Shown here piece by piece: positions 49,801 through 62,644 of a DNA stretch of 64,000 bases (positions are counted from its first letter, which is position 1; each line of letters begins with the position of its first letter). This stretch comes from Meghimatium bilineatum (Eukaryota; Mollusca; Gastropoda; Stylommatophora; Philomycidae). The DNA is taken from the NCBI GenBank assembly GCA_034231615.1, contig CM067316.1, positions 61,961,353-62,025,352 on the forward strand, given 5' to 3'. The position numbers and the translations under genes are program-made. The notes under the pieces are model-generated. The model was not told the DNA's origin. It made no database searches and saw only the letters and a program-made list of their open reading frames with translations.

Positions 49801-52800
49801 CACATTTTGGTACATTTCAGAAACCAAATTAACTGTAAAAAATCGAGGATGTCTAGATTTCATGACTTCAAATACAATTACCGGTAGCAATAAGTTACAG
49901 AAAATGAAAACACACTTGTTTGTATGGAATTAGTACTTAAATACAATCTTTATTATTTTTAATGTTTTGTTTGTTTTGCGTTCGCTCCATTGTAACCAGC
50001 ACGGATATCAGTGCGATTTACGCCGGGAGCGTGATTACGTTGTGCCACCGTTATGCACCTTGTAGGCCTAGCACATCCGATTTCGGCATGCCTTGACAAT
50101 TATTTTTAATGAAGCATGCCTTTTAGATCGATTATCTTTAGATTTTACGGACATCGTGATGTTTATAATTCGAGATAGTAAATTTGCATAAAAATGCAGA
50201 TTTAAATGGCTTTTGGCATATCATGCCCCAAACAAAATGTAGATTTATTTTAATGGCTCAGTGGACGAGAGGAGCTAACAGACACATGATGTAATCAATC
50301 ATCCATCAACCCATTACACAAAATGTAATCATCAAATCATTACATAAAATGTAATCAACTCACTACACAAGATGTAATCATCAAATCATTACATAAAATG
50401 TAATCAACTCACTACACAAGATGTAATCATGAGCTCACTGTAAGTGCTCTGACGCATGTGCTTCAAGGAAATTATAAGCATATGGAAAATTTGCATTGAG
50501 TAAGAAAAACTGTAAATTGAAGTTAATTAACTGATGGTTGGTTGGTTGCTGATCCAGCGGTCCATGGGTTCATGCCCTTTGACCAAAATTAACTGATAAA
50601 ATACAGATTGTGAGAAATAATAACGTGTATCCTAAGGGAAGAGGAAGTGGTACCAACACCTACAAGGCAATTTCACAGGTGAATAGCTTCCAGATATAAG
50701 GATCAGCTGCAATATAAGCCAAAATTTCTCTAAAGCTGTCATGAATCAAGCCAAAGTGCTGCTTACCAGGACAGAATGGATATAAGGTGGCACTGATGAT
50801 ATCCCCACTGAAATAATCGGTACTGCCCTAGTAGAGACCAACACACATTAAACAGGACAAACTTTAGTGAAACAAAGTTTACCGTAACTAGGTTACAAAG
50901 GAACATAAACATGTAGTATACAAGGGACACAATCAGAAATAATGCAATAATTTTATTGGTACAAGTAATCTTGCATAAAAATGAGAGTGGCGTGAAATGT
51001 GCTGTCTGTGGTTGTTGTCCTTGATGTCCACATAAATTCTGCATGATAACTTTTAAGATGCTATAGAGATGTGACACAGTGTATATTATTTCTCCATTCC
51101 CTGCTATTTACACTCGTGCAATGTGCAGAGCGCCAGTATTTTTATTATGCTTCCGTAATGCACAGATATAACTTTAGAGATCTTTGTGACCTCCAATACT
51201 TTTTGGTTGTGCATCTTGATATAATCTATTTGGACGTTATCCGCTGATTGAAATGGCACAACTCTCTTTGTCCACAAATATACCCAATGCCAAGGTAATG
51301 GAAATCAGACTCTAGGGTATGAGTACAGAAAAAAATTACAAATAGTAGTATACAAGACAGTGTATTTTATTTACACCTATACCCTATAGTCTGATAGTTT
51401 TGTTCTTCTTCTCGTTTGCAGTTTGACATGTTTACACAACATTCCAGTTTTCTTAATAAATGCTGCTATATTTGGGAGTACCTCTGTGCTCCAATACAGA
51501 TTTCTGTGGGTCAGTGTTCTGTGGGCCAGTGTTCCTCTCTAACTGGATTAGTGTAATGCAGTCTTGCAGGATATGTTCCACTGTCTGTCAACTTTGACAC
51601 AGAGGTGATGGAACCAGTCTTAGTCTATTTAAGTGGCTGTTTAGTGTGTTGTGTCAGGGTCCTCTTGTTTCTCTGTCAACATAGTCAGGGTCCTCTAACA
51701 ACACTTTTTAAAATCCCCAATTATATTTATTCTAAAATGTATTCTATATTGTTTGTACTGTATATACTGAATTTCTATTACATACATATTTCATTGGACC
51801 AGACAAAGTTGTTATAATGGGATTTTACTGTCTTGGTATACAGTTTTACGGAAGTCTCATAGTTTGAGAACGGCAGGTAAATGTAATGAAAGATAGACAA
51901 TAAAATGAGCCCACAGAGAAATATATGACATGGAAAGTCTAGAACAACTTGAAGAATAGAGACAATGAAAGTTCTCAGTGATCATGTGGAAAGAGGACAT
52001 CTATGGACAAAAGAAACAAGAGAATTCATCCATGGCCTATTTTCTTCTGAGATTCAGAGTTGCTTGATTGATCACATTAACATATGGGAGGAGGGATTTC
52101 CTTAGTATAGTTGTGGTTGATTCTAAACAGTTCTCAAGACATAACTTTACCATGCACAATCTTCCTGACAGACTTTGGCACCAGAAGATTGTGTAGTTTA
52201 TGTGTGGTGGGTTTTCATGCGCTTCCCATAATGCATGCAGTGAGTCACCATGCTGATCTGACCTTATTTCCACAGAGAATGACTCTTGTAGGTCCTTGGG
52301 CACTGCAACACAAACAAATGCAAATGTGTTTAAACTCTAATTCAGTGTTTCCAATGTGGGGCCCTGTGCCCCACAGGGAGGCTATATGATTGTTTAGGGG
52401 GGCAATTCGAAGAAGTTGTAATTAAGCTTCATTAGAGAATAATTTAATTTTTGAATATTAAATAAATATGTATATGTTACATAGGGGGGGGGGGGGCATC
52501 AGAATTTTAGAAAGGCTTAGGTGGGGGCATGGCACAAAATAGGTTGCTATTCAACTCTTTGCCCATGTATCAACAATTAATCGTTATTAATAAAATATGA
52601 TTGCAGATGCATCAACGATAAAGGGCAATTACAAATAGGCAGTCTAAATTTGTTTTGCTTCTATCATATGAATTTGTATTAACTTATTTAGCTGTTTAAA
52701 ATTTAGGAATTTGTTAACAAAACAAAACCTTCATGGTAAAGTGTGATTTGATGCGAGTGACATTTAAAAAAAATTAAAATTCGAACAAGGTAGGTACAGC

Positions 52801-55800
52801 TTTTCTAAAATTAGCAAAATGACTTAATATTACACTAGTAAGAGAGCTCAAAGATTTAGCAAACATCGGGCTTTATTATTTTTGAGAGTTTCATAGCTGA
52901 AGATATTATTTCAAGTGATATGTCAGAGAACAGTGCTTTCGACAGTGGAGATGATGTGCATTGAGTGGGGCAAATATACGCATTGAGTCCGCAGCACAGA
53001 TTTACCCCACCAACAGTGTGTAATTTTTGCCCCAAATCACAACTGTAATAAAATGTCATGAAAAAAACACAGTAGCTTGACGAGGTAACATGCTTAATAA
53101 TTTGACAATACAAAATATATTACAATGTAAACAAACATGACAGTAATGATAACAGCAGAAAAGTAGTTAGAAGTTGGAAACAAAATTGTAGAACATTAAA
53201 AGATGATATGTCCTTAAGAGATTAAATTTTGTTGTGTGACTGAATCGGATGTTGGCACCTGACATAGTCACATGGTTTATGGAAAAAAAACCATAGATCA
53301 GAAAAAAACAACTATGCTGCATATTTTTACCCCCCCCCCCCAGGCTACCCTATTACTGACAGTTTGGTAGCTAATATAAATGCTTATGCAGAAGAGAAAA
53401 TAAAACACCATCAGTACTTTCAAAGGATACAGTATTTGTTGGCACTGTACATTTAGTTGATTATGATGGTGCAGACAGTGTACACAAGGAAAACAAAGAC
53501 CACAGCGTATAGATAATACAGTGTACATGGTGCATAAAACCAAAGCTGAAAAAATGCAGCAGTTATTACTATGTGGGGTATGTAGATGAACCTCCGACTG
53601 TGTCCTAAAGTCTATTTTAGGCTATATCGTCCCAAAAATTAGGAAAAATAAGGCATCAAATGTATATAGGATCTAAATATGAATTTTCAGCTGTAGACCT
53701 AACTTTAGAAATACTATTCTTGGGAATAATTTGTAAAATTTCTCAAATATTTTGTTCAGTTCTGAAAAGTGACATGGAACACAAAAAATGGAATAAAACA
53801 CTAGGTAGCTGATTTACTTCAAATAAACTAATCATGACCAGTAAATAGACAGTCAAGACATCTACTTTAGCAAGATTTAAAGATAAGTAAAATTGAGGGT
53901 GAGTAGAATAAAATATATGTCAAAAAACTTTATGTTCATCTAACATCCATGTTTATGGTGTAATGTTTGTATTTTGTTGTTACAATTCTTATATATTTAT
54001 ATTATGTATGGATTCCACACTCAATTGTCTTTCTTTTGATACCTTATATACTGATACTCTTGTCTTCAAGAAGATTGCACCTAAATCATGTGGACCAAAA
54101 ATTTAGCCTAAAAATAACTGGTCCTGAAAGAGTTAAGTCAACAGTAACAGGAGTCCCAAACTGGTAGCTAAAACAGGAATATGTAGACAGAATCTATCTC
54201 CCAAGTCTCATAGCCATTTTTCTTATGTAAGTCATGGTACGACATTTGTTGGTGACTTGCCATTAAATTGTGCACTTTCTTCATAGGTGGCGCTTGCATG
54301 CGCTTAAAATCCAGTATATTCACTAATTTGGTACTACACATTCATTACTACATTCATTGGTACTACACATTCATTACTACATTCATTGGTACTACACATT
54401 CATTACTACATTCATTGGTACTACACATTACAAGTCTTCATATACTTCATTTTTAATGGGTAGATATTCTGTTGTGTTATATTGAGTATTTATCCTATTT
54501 TGTATCTGTTCCTCCAGTTTTTACAATTACCAGTTATTGTTTGCTCCTAGGTTCTGGTAAAGGAAACATTTGACATTAGAATTTTATATTTGTGGATCTT
54601 CTTCTTCTGTCACAAACTAAAATGATAATTGTAAAATGCTGCATCTAATCTACAATAATGCATGGCTCAGAAACATGGACAATGAACACTCAACTAGAAG
54701 ACAGAATTGGTTTCTTAGAGATGTGGATAGATAGAAGAGCTTGGAGAATTTCATGGAAAGAGTAAAAAAATGAGCAGAGGTTCTAAAAATGCTGCGAATG
54801 AAAAAAGAACTATTAAAGAAAGTAAAAATACAAAAAATAAAATATTTTGTGATTTAGAAAGGCATGCAATCTTAAGATGTAGAAAGGCATGCAATGTTGT
54901 GATTGATTTAGAAAGGCATGCAATGTTGTGATTTAGAAAGGCATGCAATGTTGTGATTGATTTAGAAAGGCATGCAATGTTGTGATTTAGAAAGGCGTAC
55001 AATGCTGTGATTTAGAAAGGAGTGCAATGCTGTGATTTAGAAAGGCGTGCAATGTTATGATTTAGAAAGGCGTGCAATGCTGTGATTTAGAAAAGCATGC
55101 AATGCTGTGATTTAGAAAGGCGTACAATGTTGTGATTTAGAAAGGCATGCAATGGTTGTTGAAGAACATACTTGAAAGGAGAGCTGTAGGAGCAATGAAG
55201 AGGAAAGCAGAGATAAAAACTGGAGGGAAATATAAAATAAACAGGACACAGTCTATCAGGGAACATCTCTAAGACAAGTGATAGGATTTTGTAGATCTGT
55301 TGCAGCTGACCTTCAATGGGTGGATGGTTCTTCAAATTGAAGATGTTCTTGGAGATGTTCAGCAGTTTCAACGGCTTATCTTAGTTAATTTCTAGTTGTT
55401 TCCGGAATATGATGAATATTTCACATTTGATCTTGCACATTCCTACGCAATAAGGAGAGTTAACTAGTATCATGTTTTTGTTGATCAACAACATTCATTT
55501 AGTTGTTGGCTGTCATATTTTGTTGTTGGCTGAAGCGACATAGTGCACTCATGGCAGCCCCATAAGTGCTCAGTCTCCTGCAGCAAATGTCAAAGGGAAT
55601 ATAAGCTAACTGTTCTTGTGGCTCAGTGGTTGAATATGCTTCTCATTCTACCCTATAGGCATCCCATTAGTTAGGTAATACCACTGCAGGTTTAATACTG
55701 TTAGACAGGACTACATTTTTTGCGCAAAGTGAAACATATTTTTTTCCTGCTATTATTTCCTTTGTTATAATTACCCATCAGTAGGTTGAGACTTTTATTA

Positions 55801-58800
55801 AGAAGGGTTGGAAAATACTGTGAAAGCGGCTAGGGTTAAGATAAAATCCTGGGAAAGGGGATAGGGTTAAGGTTAGTGCTAGCGTACTACATCTTTGTCT
55901 CAGATAAGCTCAACAAACTTATCATATTTGTCACGTGATGTACTCTTTCCAGAATGTTGTCTTAGTTATGAATCTCATGAAATCTGCACAGTCTCTGGCA
56001 AGCTGTCCCGCTTCCTCTAGCAACATATACATGCATTCCTGAATACCTCGTGTCCAATGACGTCTTGGTCGGCCTCTGACACTACTGTCTTCTATCACCC
56101 CCTCCAACAATGCTCTTTCCACGCCATCATGTCTCTTCAAATGGCAGAAAAAACCTATCTTCCTTCTTAATATGGTGCTTAAAGCCAGCCTTCTTGAACA
56201 CTGATTTTTCTTAGTGTTTTTTGTTTGGTTTTTCTTGCTATCCATGATACTCTCTGGACTCTTCTATAGCACTTAATTTTGAAGGCCTCTATTCTCTTGG
56301 CTGTAGTTTTATATATTGTCCATATTTTGCAGCAGGAGGTCACCACTGGGAACACACATGTATTTAACAAATATACCTTAGTTCACGTTTGCCCTTTACC
56401 ACAGTTTTTTCAGTTGTTTTAATTTGGACGTCGCTATTGCTGATCTCCTTATCATAACTTATTACGTTAGACATTCTGTATCGTGGGCTCAGCCGGCACT
56501 CAGTGGCATCACAAAACTTCTGATCGTCACAGATTTGATAAAAAGTTAGATTGTACTCCCATCTAACGGTACTGTACCCCACTGTAATATCAAGTTTTTC
56601 AATCTCAAACTTAATATGTCATCAATCCTTGAGTCCACATTCGGCACTTGTGAAGCTGTTTTAGTGCATCTCCCTTATCAATTTTTAACTCCCCATCAAT
56701 TGACACACATTGGATGCAAGTCTGTCTGTTCTCTCATTATCATGAACACCTGCATGTCCCTGACAGTAAATCCATAGAGGTTGGAAATAGCTATATATAC
56801 TTTTCGTGTAACACATTATTACATATCATTAATCATAGTGCTAAAAGTTACAAATTGGTTTAAACTGGTAAGCCTTTATTAAGTAACAAATATGATCTTA
56901 TTAAAAGAAATATTACTGTAGATTGTTGCTATCATGTAATGGCTCAAGATATATGTCTGGATATGAGGCTGGAACATGGTCTGCAATATCTGAATGCTTT
57001 AAAAAAAAACCACACCGTAGACAACATTGTGGACAGAACATCACATGAGGACTATTTATTTACACACATTTATTTAGTATTCATAAGCACAAATGTTTAG
57101 CATTCACACATAAATGTTTAGGATTCACAGATAACTCTTTAGTATTCTTTCATACATTTAGTATTTCCACATAAATGTTTAGCATTTCCAAATAACTTTT
57201 TAGCATTCACCAATTTTAAGGACGCCACTGTAGTGTAGCGCTAAGTAACTCAACCACCATCGATCAGACCCTCCTGTTAAGTTCACTTTTATTAATGGTT
57301 GGAAATAAACATTTCTGCTATGGTGCCACAAACCACACGATATAATTCTGGAAAGATTGAAGAATGGCACCATTGGCTACTGAGCAAGTGTGGTAGGTGA
57401 CAACAGTCAGGTGGCTTCTGGTCAGCCAATGACTAGGAAGCTGAGCACTTAACACCATGTGTTATGATGCTGGTTAATAACTCAGCTTCCCTTTAAATTT
57501 TCATAAATGTTTAGTATTAAAAGATAAATGTTTAGTATTCCCAAATTGTTTAGTATTCAAAAATAAATTTTCAGTATTCCCAAATACATGTTTAGTATTC
57601 ACACATAAATGTTTAGTATTTAGAGAGAAATTCTTAGTATTCTCATATACATTTTTAATATTGACACAAAAATGTTCAGTGCTGACACAAAAATGTTCAG
57701 TATTTGACACAAATGTTTAGTATTCACAGATACATGTTTAGTATTACCATATAAATGTTTACGGCAACTGAGATGTAGCTTTTTAGCAGAATGATGAAAA
57801 TTCCATGGACAGCCAAGAAACTAATATAGAAGTTCTCAGAGATGCTGGAGTAAAATGACAAACTATAGCATTAAATTAGAAACAGACAATCACTATTTTT
57901 AGAGCATGTGAGGAGAAAAGTAAAACTTGAACATTTAGTAACCACCAGAAAGAACAAGGGAGAAGAGGAGGAAGACAAAGAGAGAAAATTCTGGATGGGT
58001 TGTCACTTGTGGCACAAAAAGAAGTCACCAACTGAACTTACTAACAACACAAGAGATTGAGAGTTGTGGAGAAACATAATCACTTATGTCACTCGGCATG
58101 TCACTTGATCGATTGATAATTGTTTAGTATTCACACACATAATTTGATATTGAAGGTAATGCACTGCCCTAATTGGTATCCAGTAATTCTCTGGTGGACT
58201 AGAGATCAGGATAAATTATCCGGATAACTTATGACAAAAGATTTAGTTATTACACAAATGTTGAGTATTCACACACAAATATGGAATATTCACTCACAAA
58301 TGTTGAGTATTCACTCAGCAAATGTTTATTAGTAAACTTTATTTGATATCATTAACTGCTGTATACATGTTTCAGATTTATGAGTGACAAAGGTGACTTC
58401 TCAAAATAGAAATCGTACAGGATTACATTGAAATAAGGTAATATTCTTGAATGTCTTGCACATTGTAAACTTAGAGATGAATAATATTTCTTCCTGAAAA
58501 CAAAACATAAAAATAATAATGCAGATTTATGGCTCTATCTATAAAAACCATAAATACTTTTGTAAACCTACTTGCTGTAGCTGATAAAACTTCCACTTAA
58601 ACATACTTGCTGTGTTGGTAAATTGATAAAACTTCCACTTAAACATACTTGTTGTGTTGGTAAATTGATAAAACTTTCACTTAAACATACTTGCTGTAAC
58701 TGGTAAATTGATAAAACTTCCACTTAAACATACTTGTTGTGTTGGTAAATTGATAAAACTTCCACTTAAACATACTTGTTGTGTTGGTAAATTGATAAAA

Positions 58801-61800
58801 GTTTCACTTAAACCTACTTGTTGTGCTGGTAAATTGATAAAACTTCAGTCTCATGTCATTAATTTGTTAATGCACTATGCAAATATAAAGTCAGTCTTTT
58901 GTCAATAATTTGTGGATGCACATTATATATTTATATTTATTCAAATATTTATATATTTATTCATCAATGTATAATTGTATGGGGTTATATCTAAAATTAA
59001 ATAACATGTTATAGTCATCAATGTATAATTGTATGGGGTTATGTCTAAATTATTAAAAATGTATCTAAAAAACTCATGAGATACATATAAATTAAAATGT
59101 TTGTTATTTAGTGGATTAAAGTATCTCCTTGCTGAGGTACATCAACTTCAACAAGACCAGAGTCTATTTTAGTCATATCAGGGTGTGTTGGCTTTTACCT
59201 TTATGCGATTTTATGGTCTGGGATGAAATTAGATTATACTTCGTGCAAATATTGTGAAAGGACATCCATTGTGCCATGTGTCTTTGGTGAGTGTTCCTGA
59301 AGAATCTGTTGTGGACCATATCTAAATTAATTAGAAGCCATGAAAATGACTTGTGGAAGACATTGAAAGAACTGGTGAGAAGTTTTGATGTTGTCTATTC
59401 TTAGATCTTAGAGGATATGTAGAGAAACAAACAATTAACACCAATGCTAACAAAAGCAATAAACAAGACACTTGTACGTAAATGTGAATTGTAACTGAAC
59501 GTTACTTGTTAAGTTACTTGAATTGTATCTGAAATTTTAACCATAAAAAAATAATGAAGACTGTGGTTCAGGTAATTCTACCACCATGACTCCAGTTAGA
59601 TGATATTATTAACTTTTAGTGAATCAGGAAAAACCAGCAAATAGCTCGAAATGACAAATGGGTTGTTGTTTGGTCCACTATGAGATAATGTTAGTCACTG
59701 AAAGGGTTAAGAAAATTCATTTTTCTAGTTTACATATAATTTGTCTGTAGGCTAAATTTGATCCTGTATAACATTTACTTACAACTGAAGGTAACTGGGG
59801 GAATAATCAAGATTGATGGCTTCACAGAGTAACCTCCTCGATTGTGAGCAAAAATTGTTAGTTTTGAATCAATGTAGCAGGGAAGATTAACATTTGCTGA
59901 GTACTTGTCTGCTGTGACATTTTCAAGAATTTTCTCCTCTGACTTGATTAGGTATCCATCGATGATGCCATTTTGTGCAGATAATTCAACTTCCTATTGA
60001 TTTTCAAAACCAGAGTTTGAAAATTCAGTTTAAAATTCAAAAGCAAATTTGAAAATGTGGAAATATTTTAAACATTGTCTATGAGAACTGGTATAGTCAA
60101 GCTACTAGAGAGCTGCCCATGTAATAAAATGTGATAATCACTTGAGTAAAATATGTATTCGTATAAAACGTTTATTCGAACATTGTGTTATTGATGTCAG
60201 ACATGGACACTAACTAAAGAATAAGAGAAAATCTATGTATGAAATAAGATGTCTAAAAAAGCAGCAAACAGAACAAGAAGAGATCATGTGAGAAATGAAG
60301 AGATTACAAGAGCTGTTGGAACAACATCTGTGCTCAAATATTGAATAAAAAGGGACTGAAATTGTTCGGTCACTTAATAAGAATAAACCCATATTGGCCA
60401 GCAGCAAGAGCATACAACATGAAAATATAAACAGTGAGAGGAAGGCCAAATGGAGGTGGATTGAAGGAGTTATCAACATTCTGAAATGTCACAATATTAC
60501 TGCATATGCATATCAAGAGATCAAATGTGTCATAGCCTGAAAGCTGATCATTATTCAATCCTGCAATGTCGTACAGAAAAATTGAGAAAAAACAATAGAA
60601 GAAAAGATAGGATGGTAGGTAGATAGACAATAGATAGAAAGAAGAAAGATAGGATGGTAGGTAGATAGGTTAACTTTATTGTATATACCGGTACTTGCAC
60701 AATTGGTAAGGGACTACTGACAATACATGTATGCAATTAATTTTTGATTTTATTTTCATTACAAATTATTGTCTTTTGTAAACAGTTTCTATGCTAAGTA
60801 ATTAATACAATAATAATTCTCCAAATGACAGCCTAGATGCACCATCTATTACAGTGTCCATATACCGCAGGTATTCACAAAGCAAAGTCAGCCATGTCAC
60901 TCATATACATCTTGCATACAATACATCAAATATGCAAGAGAATGGAGCTAGCAGCTACATATTGAATCCATCAAATATGCAAGAGAATGTATTTAAGAGG
61001 GTTGTATGGGTAGGAAATGGGCTAGGGTTTGGGTTAAGTATCCATCAGTGGGTGGGGATATTTATTTAGGAGGGCTATATTTATGGAAAATACTGGGAAA
61101 GGGGCTAGGGTTAATTACTCATCAGGGGGAAGAGTGTTTGGTTTATGGTTTGCAGAATTGGTATATCATCATGACTGGAATTTTTGTTAAATTAGACAGC
61201 TGTCAACCTTCAACTCTCTATCTGCTGTTGGTGTCTGCTCTATCCTAGCATTGCACTTCCAGCTAATCTTTCCACCATTGCAGTAACATAAGGTCATTGA
61301 ATGATACTGCATGCACATCTTTGCATCCGGCAGCAGTACTCACAAATATATCAGACCTTCTGCATCTTTATTGGTCGCTGGTAAGCTCAACAAATTTACG
61401 ATCACATTAGCCATTATTTTTAATCTAGGGCTCGGCCAGCAGTCAGTGATATCACAAAATTTCTGATAGCCGCAGATTTAATAAAAAGTTATATTGTAAC
61501 CCCATCTAGCACTTTCGTACCTGTATTTTATATTATAAAATTGACAAGCTGAAACAATTGTGTATGAGTTTTAAACTTGCCTGCCACAACAGCGTCACAG
61601 TCCTCTGTTTACCTACACATGCTGTTGTTGTGAAACTTCCATTTGTTACACGTGGACCTGAGTCTGGAGCTGTTTAGAGCAACAGCACATATATTATTAT
61701 CAATACCACACATCTTCTAATATTTTTTGTCTCAATGTAAAAAACTTTTTAGCACTCTCAGTCAGAACAAACGCTGTCTCTATTGAGAGCCTCATGATTG

Positions 61801-62611
61801 CCTACTTTCTGTCTGCTGTTTTAGTTCCTGCTAGATCACAATGTCCAAGGAACCATCGCATGGTCACACTGATTGAATATGCTGAGATAAGAAGATAAGA
61901 CTGTGCACTGCTCTTGCTATGTGGAGAATATCTTGATTTTCAAATGGGGTATGTTTAAGTGCTTCCAAAACTGCCATGGAGTTTGTAAAAAATGACTATG
62001 TCTGACAGTTTTTGTTCCATCAGATCAAACTGTTGGTGTACTAACTCAATAGCTGCTTGATGGCCTCAGCTTCTGCTTCATAATTTGAACAATTTTCACC
62101 ACAAGTCACAATTTGTTGTCAGGTCCAACATGCTAACGTATATAGATGCAAAACAAGTGGTCTTGAAAGCAATCCTTTAGTGTAAGACTTGATTGCTGAT
62201 GATGGGGTAACTGTTGATGGTTTCTAGGGCATATGTCCTCAAGATTGTTGGTAGTGTTCTCTTATTGGCTGTTTTATCTAGTAATTTTGTTTGGATAGTT
62301 GGTTGAAGTTCTCCCAATGGGTGGTCTACGATATTTCTTTTCCAGTTCTGTCTCTTGCAGTACATGTTTATCATCCTCCTCTTCAGACATATCCAGTAGA
62401 AAAAATTGTTTTAGTTTTTTTGTTTGTTTCCAAGAATCAATAAGTACTTTATTTGGGTGGTCATTCTATTATCTCTTGTATCTTTCTACAGCTTCTGTCA
62501 GTGCTCTATTCCATCTGATATTCAGCGGATCTACAGGTACATTTGCATCTATCTCACATACTGCTGTTGGTGTTCAGCTCAATTTATTTATACTATCAAA
62601 TAATTTAATTA

Positions 62612-62644
<33 letters not shown>

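Larger units (their letters stand above)
54640..55380 (+). mobile_element. decayed LINE remnant split by a tandem repeat
   Basis: 54654-54790 encodes MHGSETWTMNTQLEDRIGFL and WRISWKE (RT thumb). After the array 54855-55150 the tail pattern resumes (LLKNILERRAVGAMKRKAEI, KYKINRTQSIREHL, FCRSVAADLQWVDGSSN). Its 3' end overlaps the doubtful receptor exon at 55311-55374. Confidence 0.65.

Noticed and set aside
50763-51077. Minus-strand 104-codon ORF as a gene
   Set aside because: Hydrophobic, low-complexity reading of AT-rich intron; no homology recognised and no splice logic.
52856-53113. Minus-strand 85-codon ORF as a receptor exon
   Set aside because: No FnIII pattern, no splice sites in phase, and possible transposon sequence on the other strand.
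61010-61120. Interstitial telomere (TTAGGG-like words)
   Set aside because: GGTTAGGG/TAGGGTTAA words are few and irregular; they belong to a short dispersed repeat also at 55785-55870.
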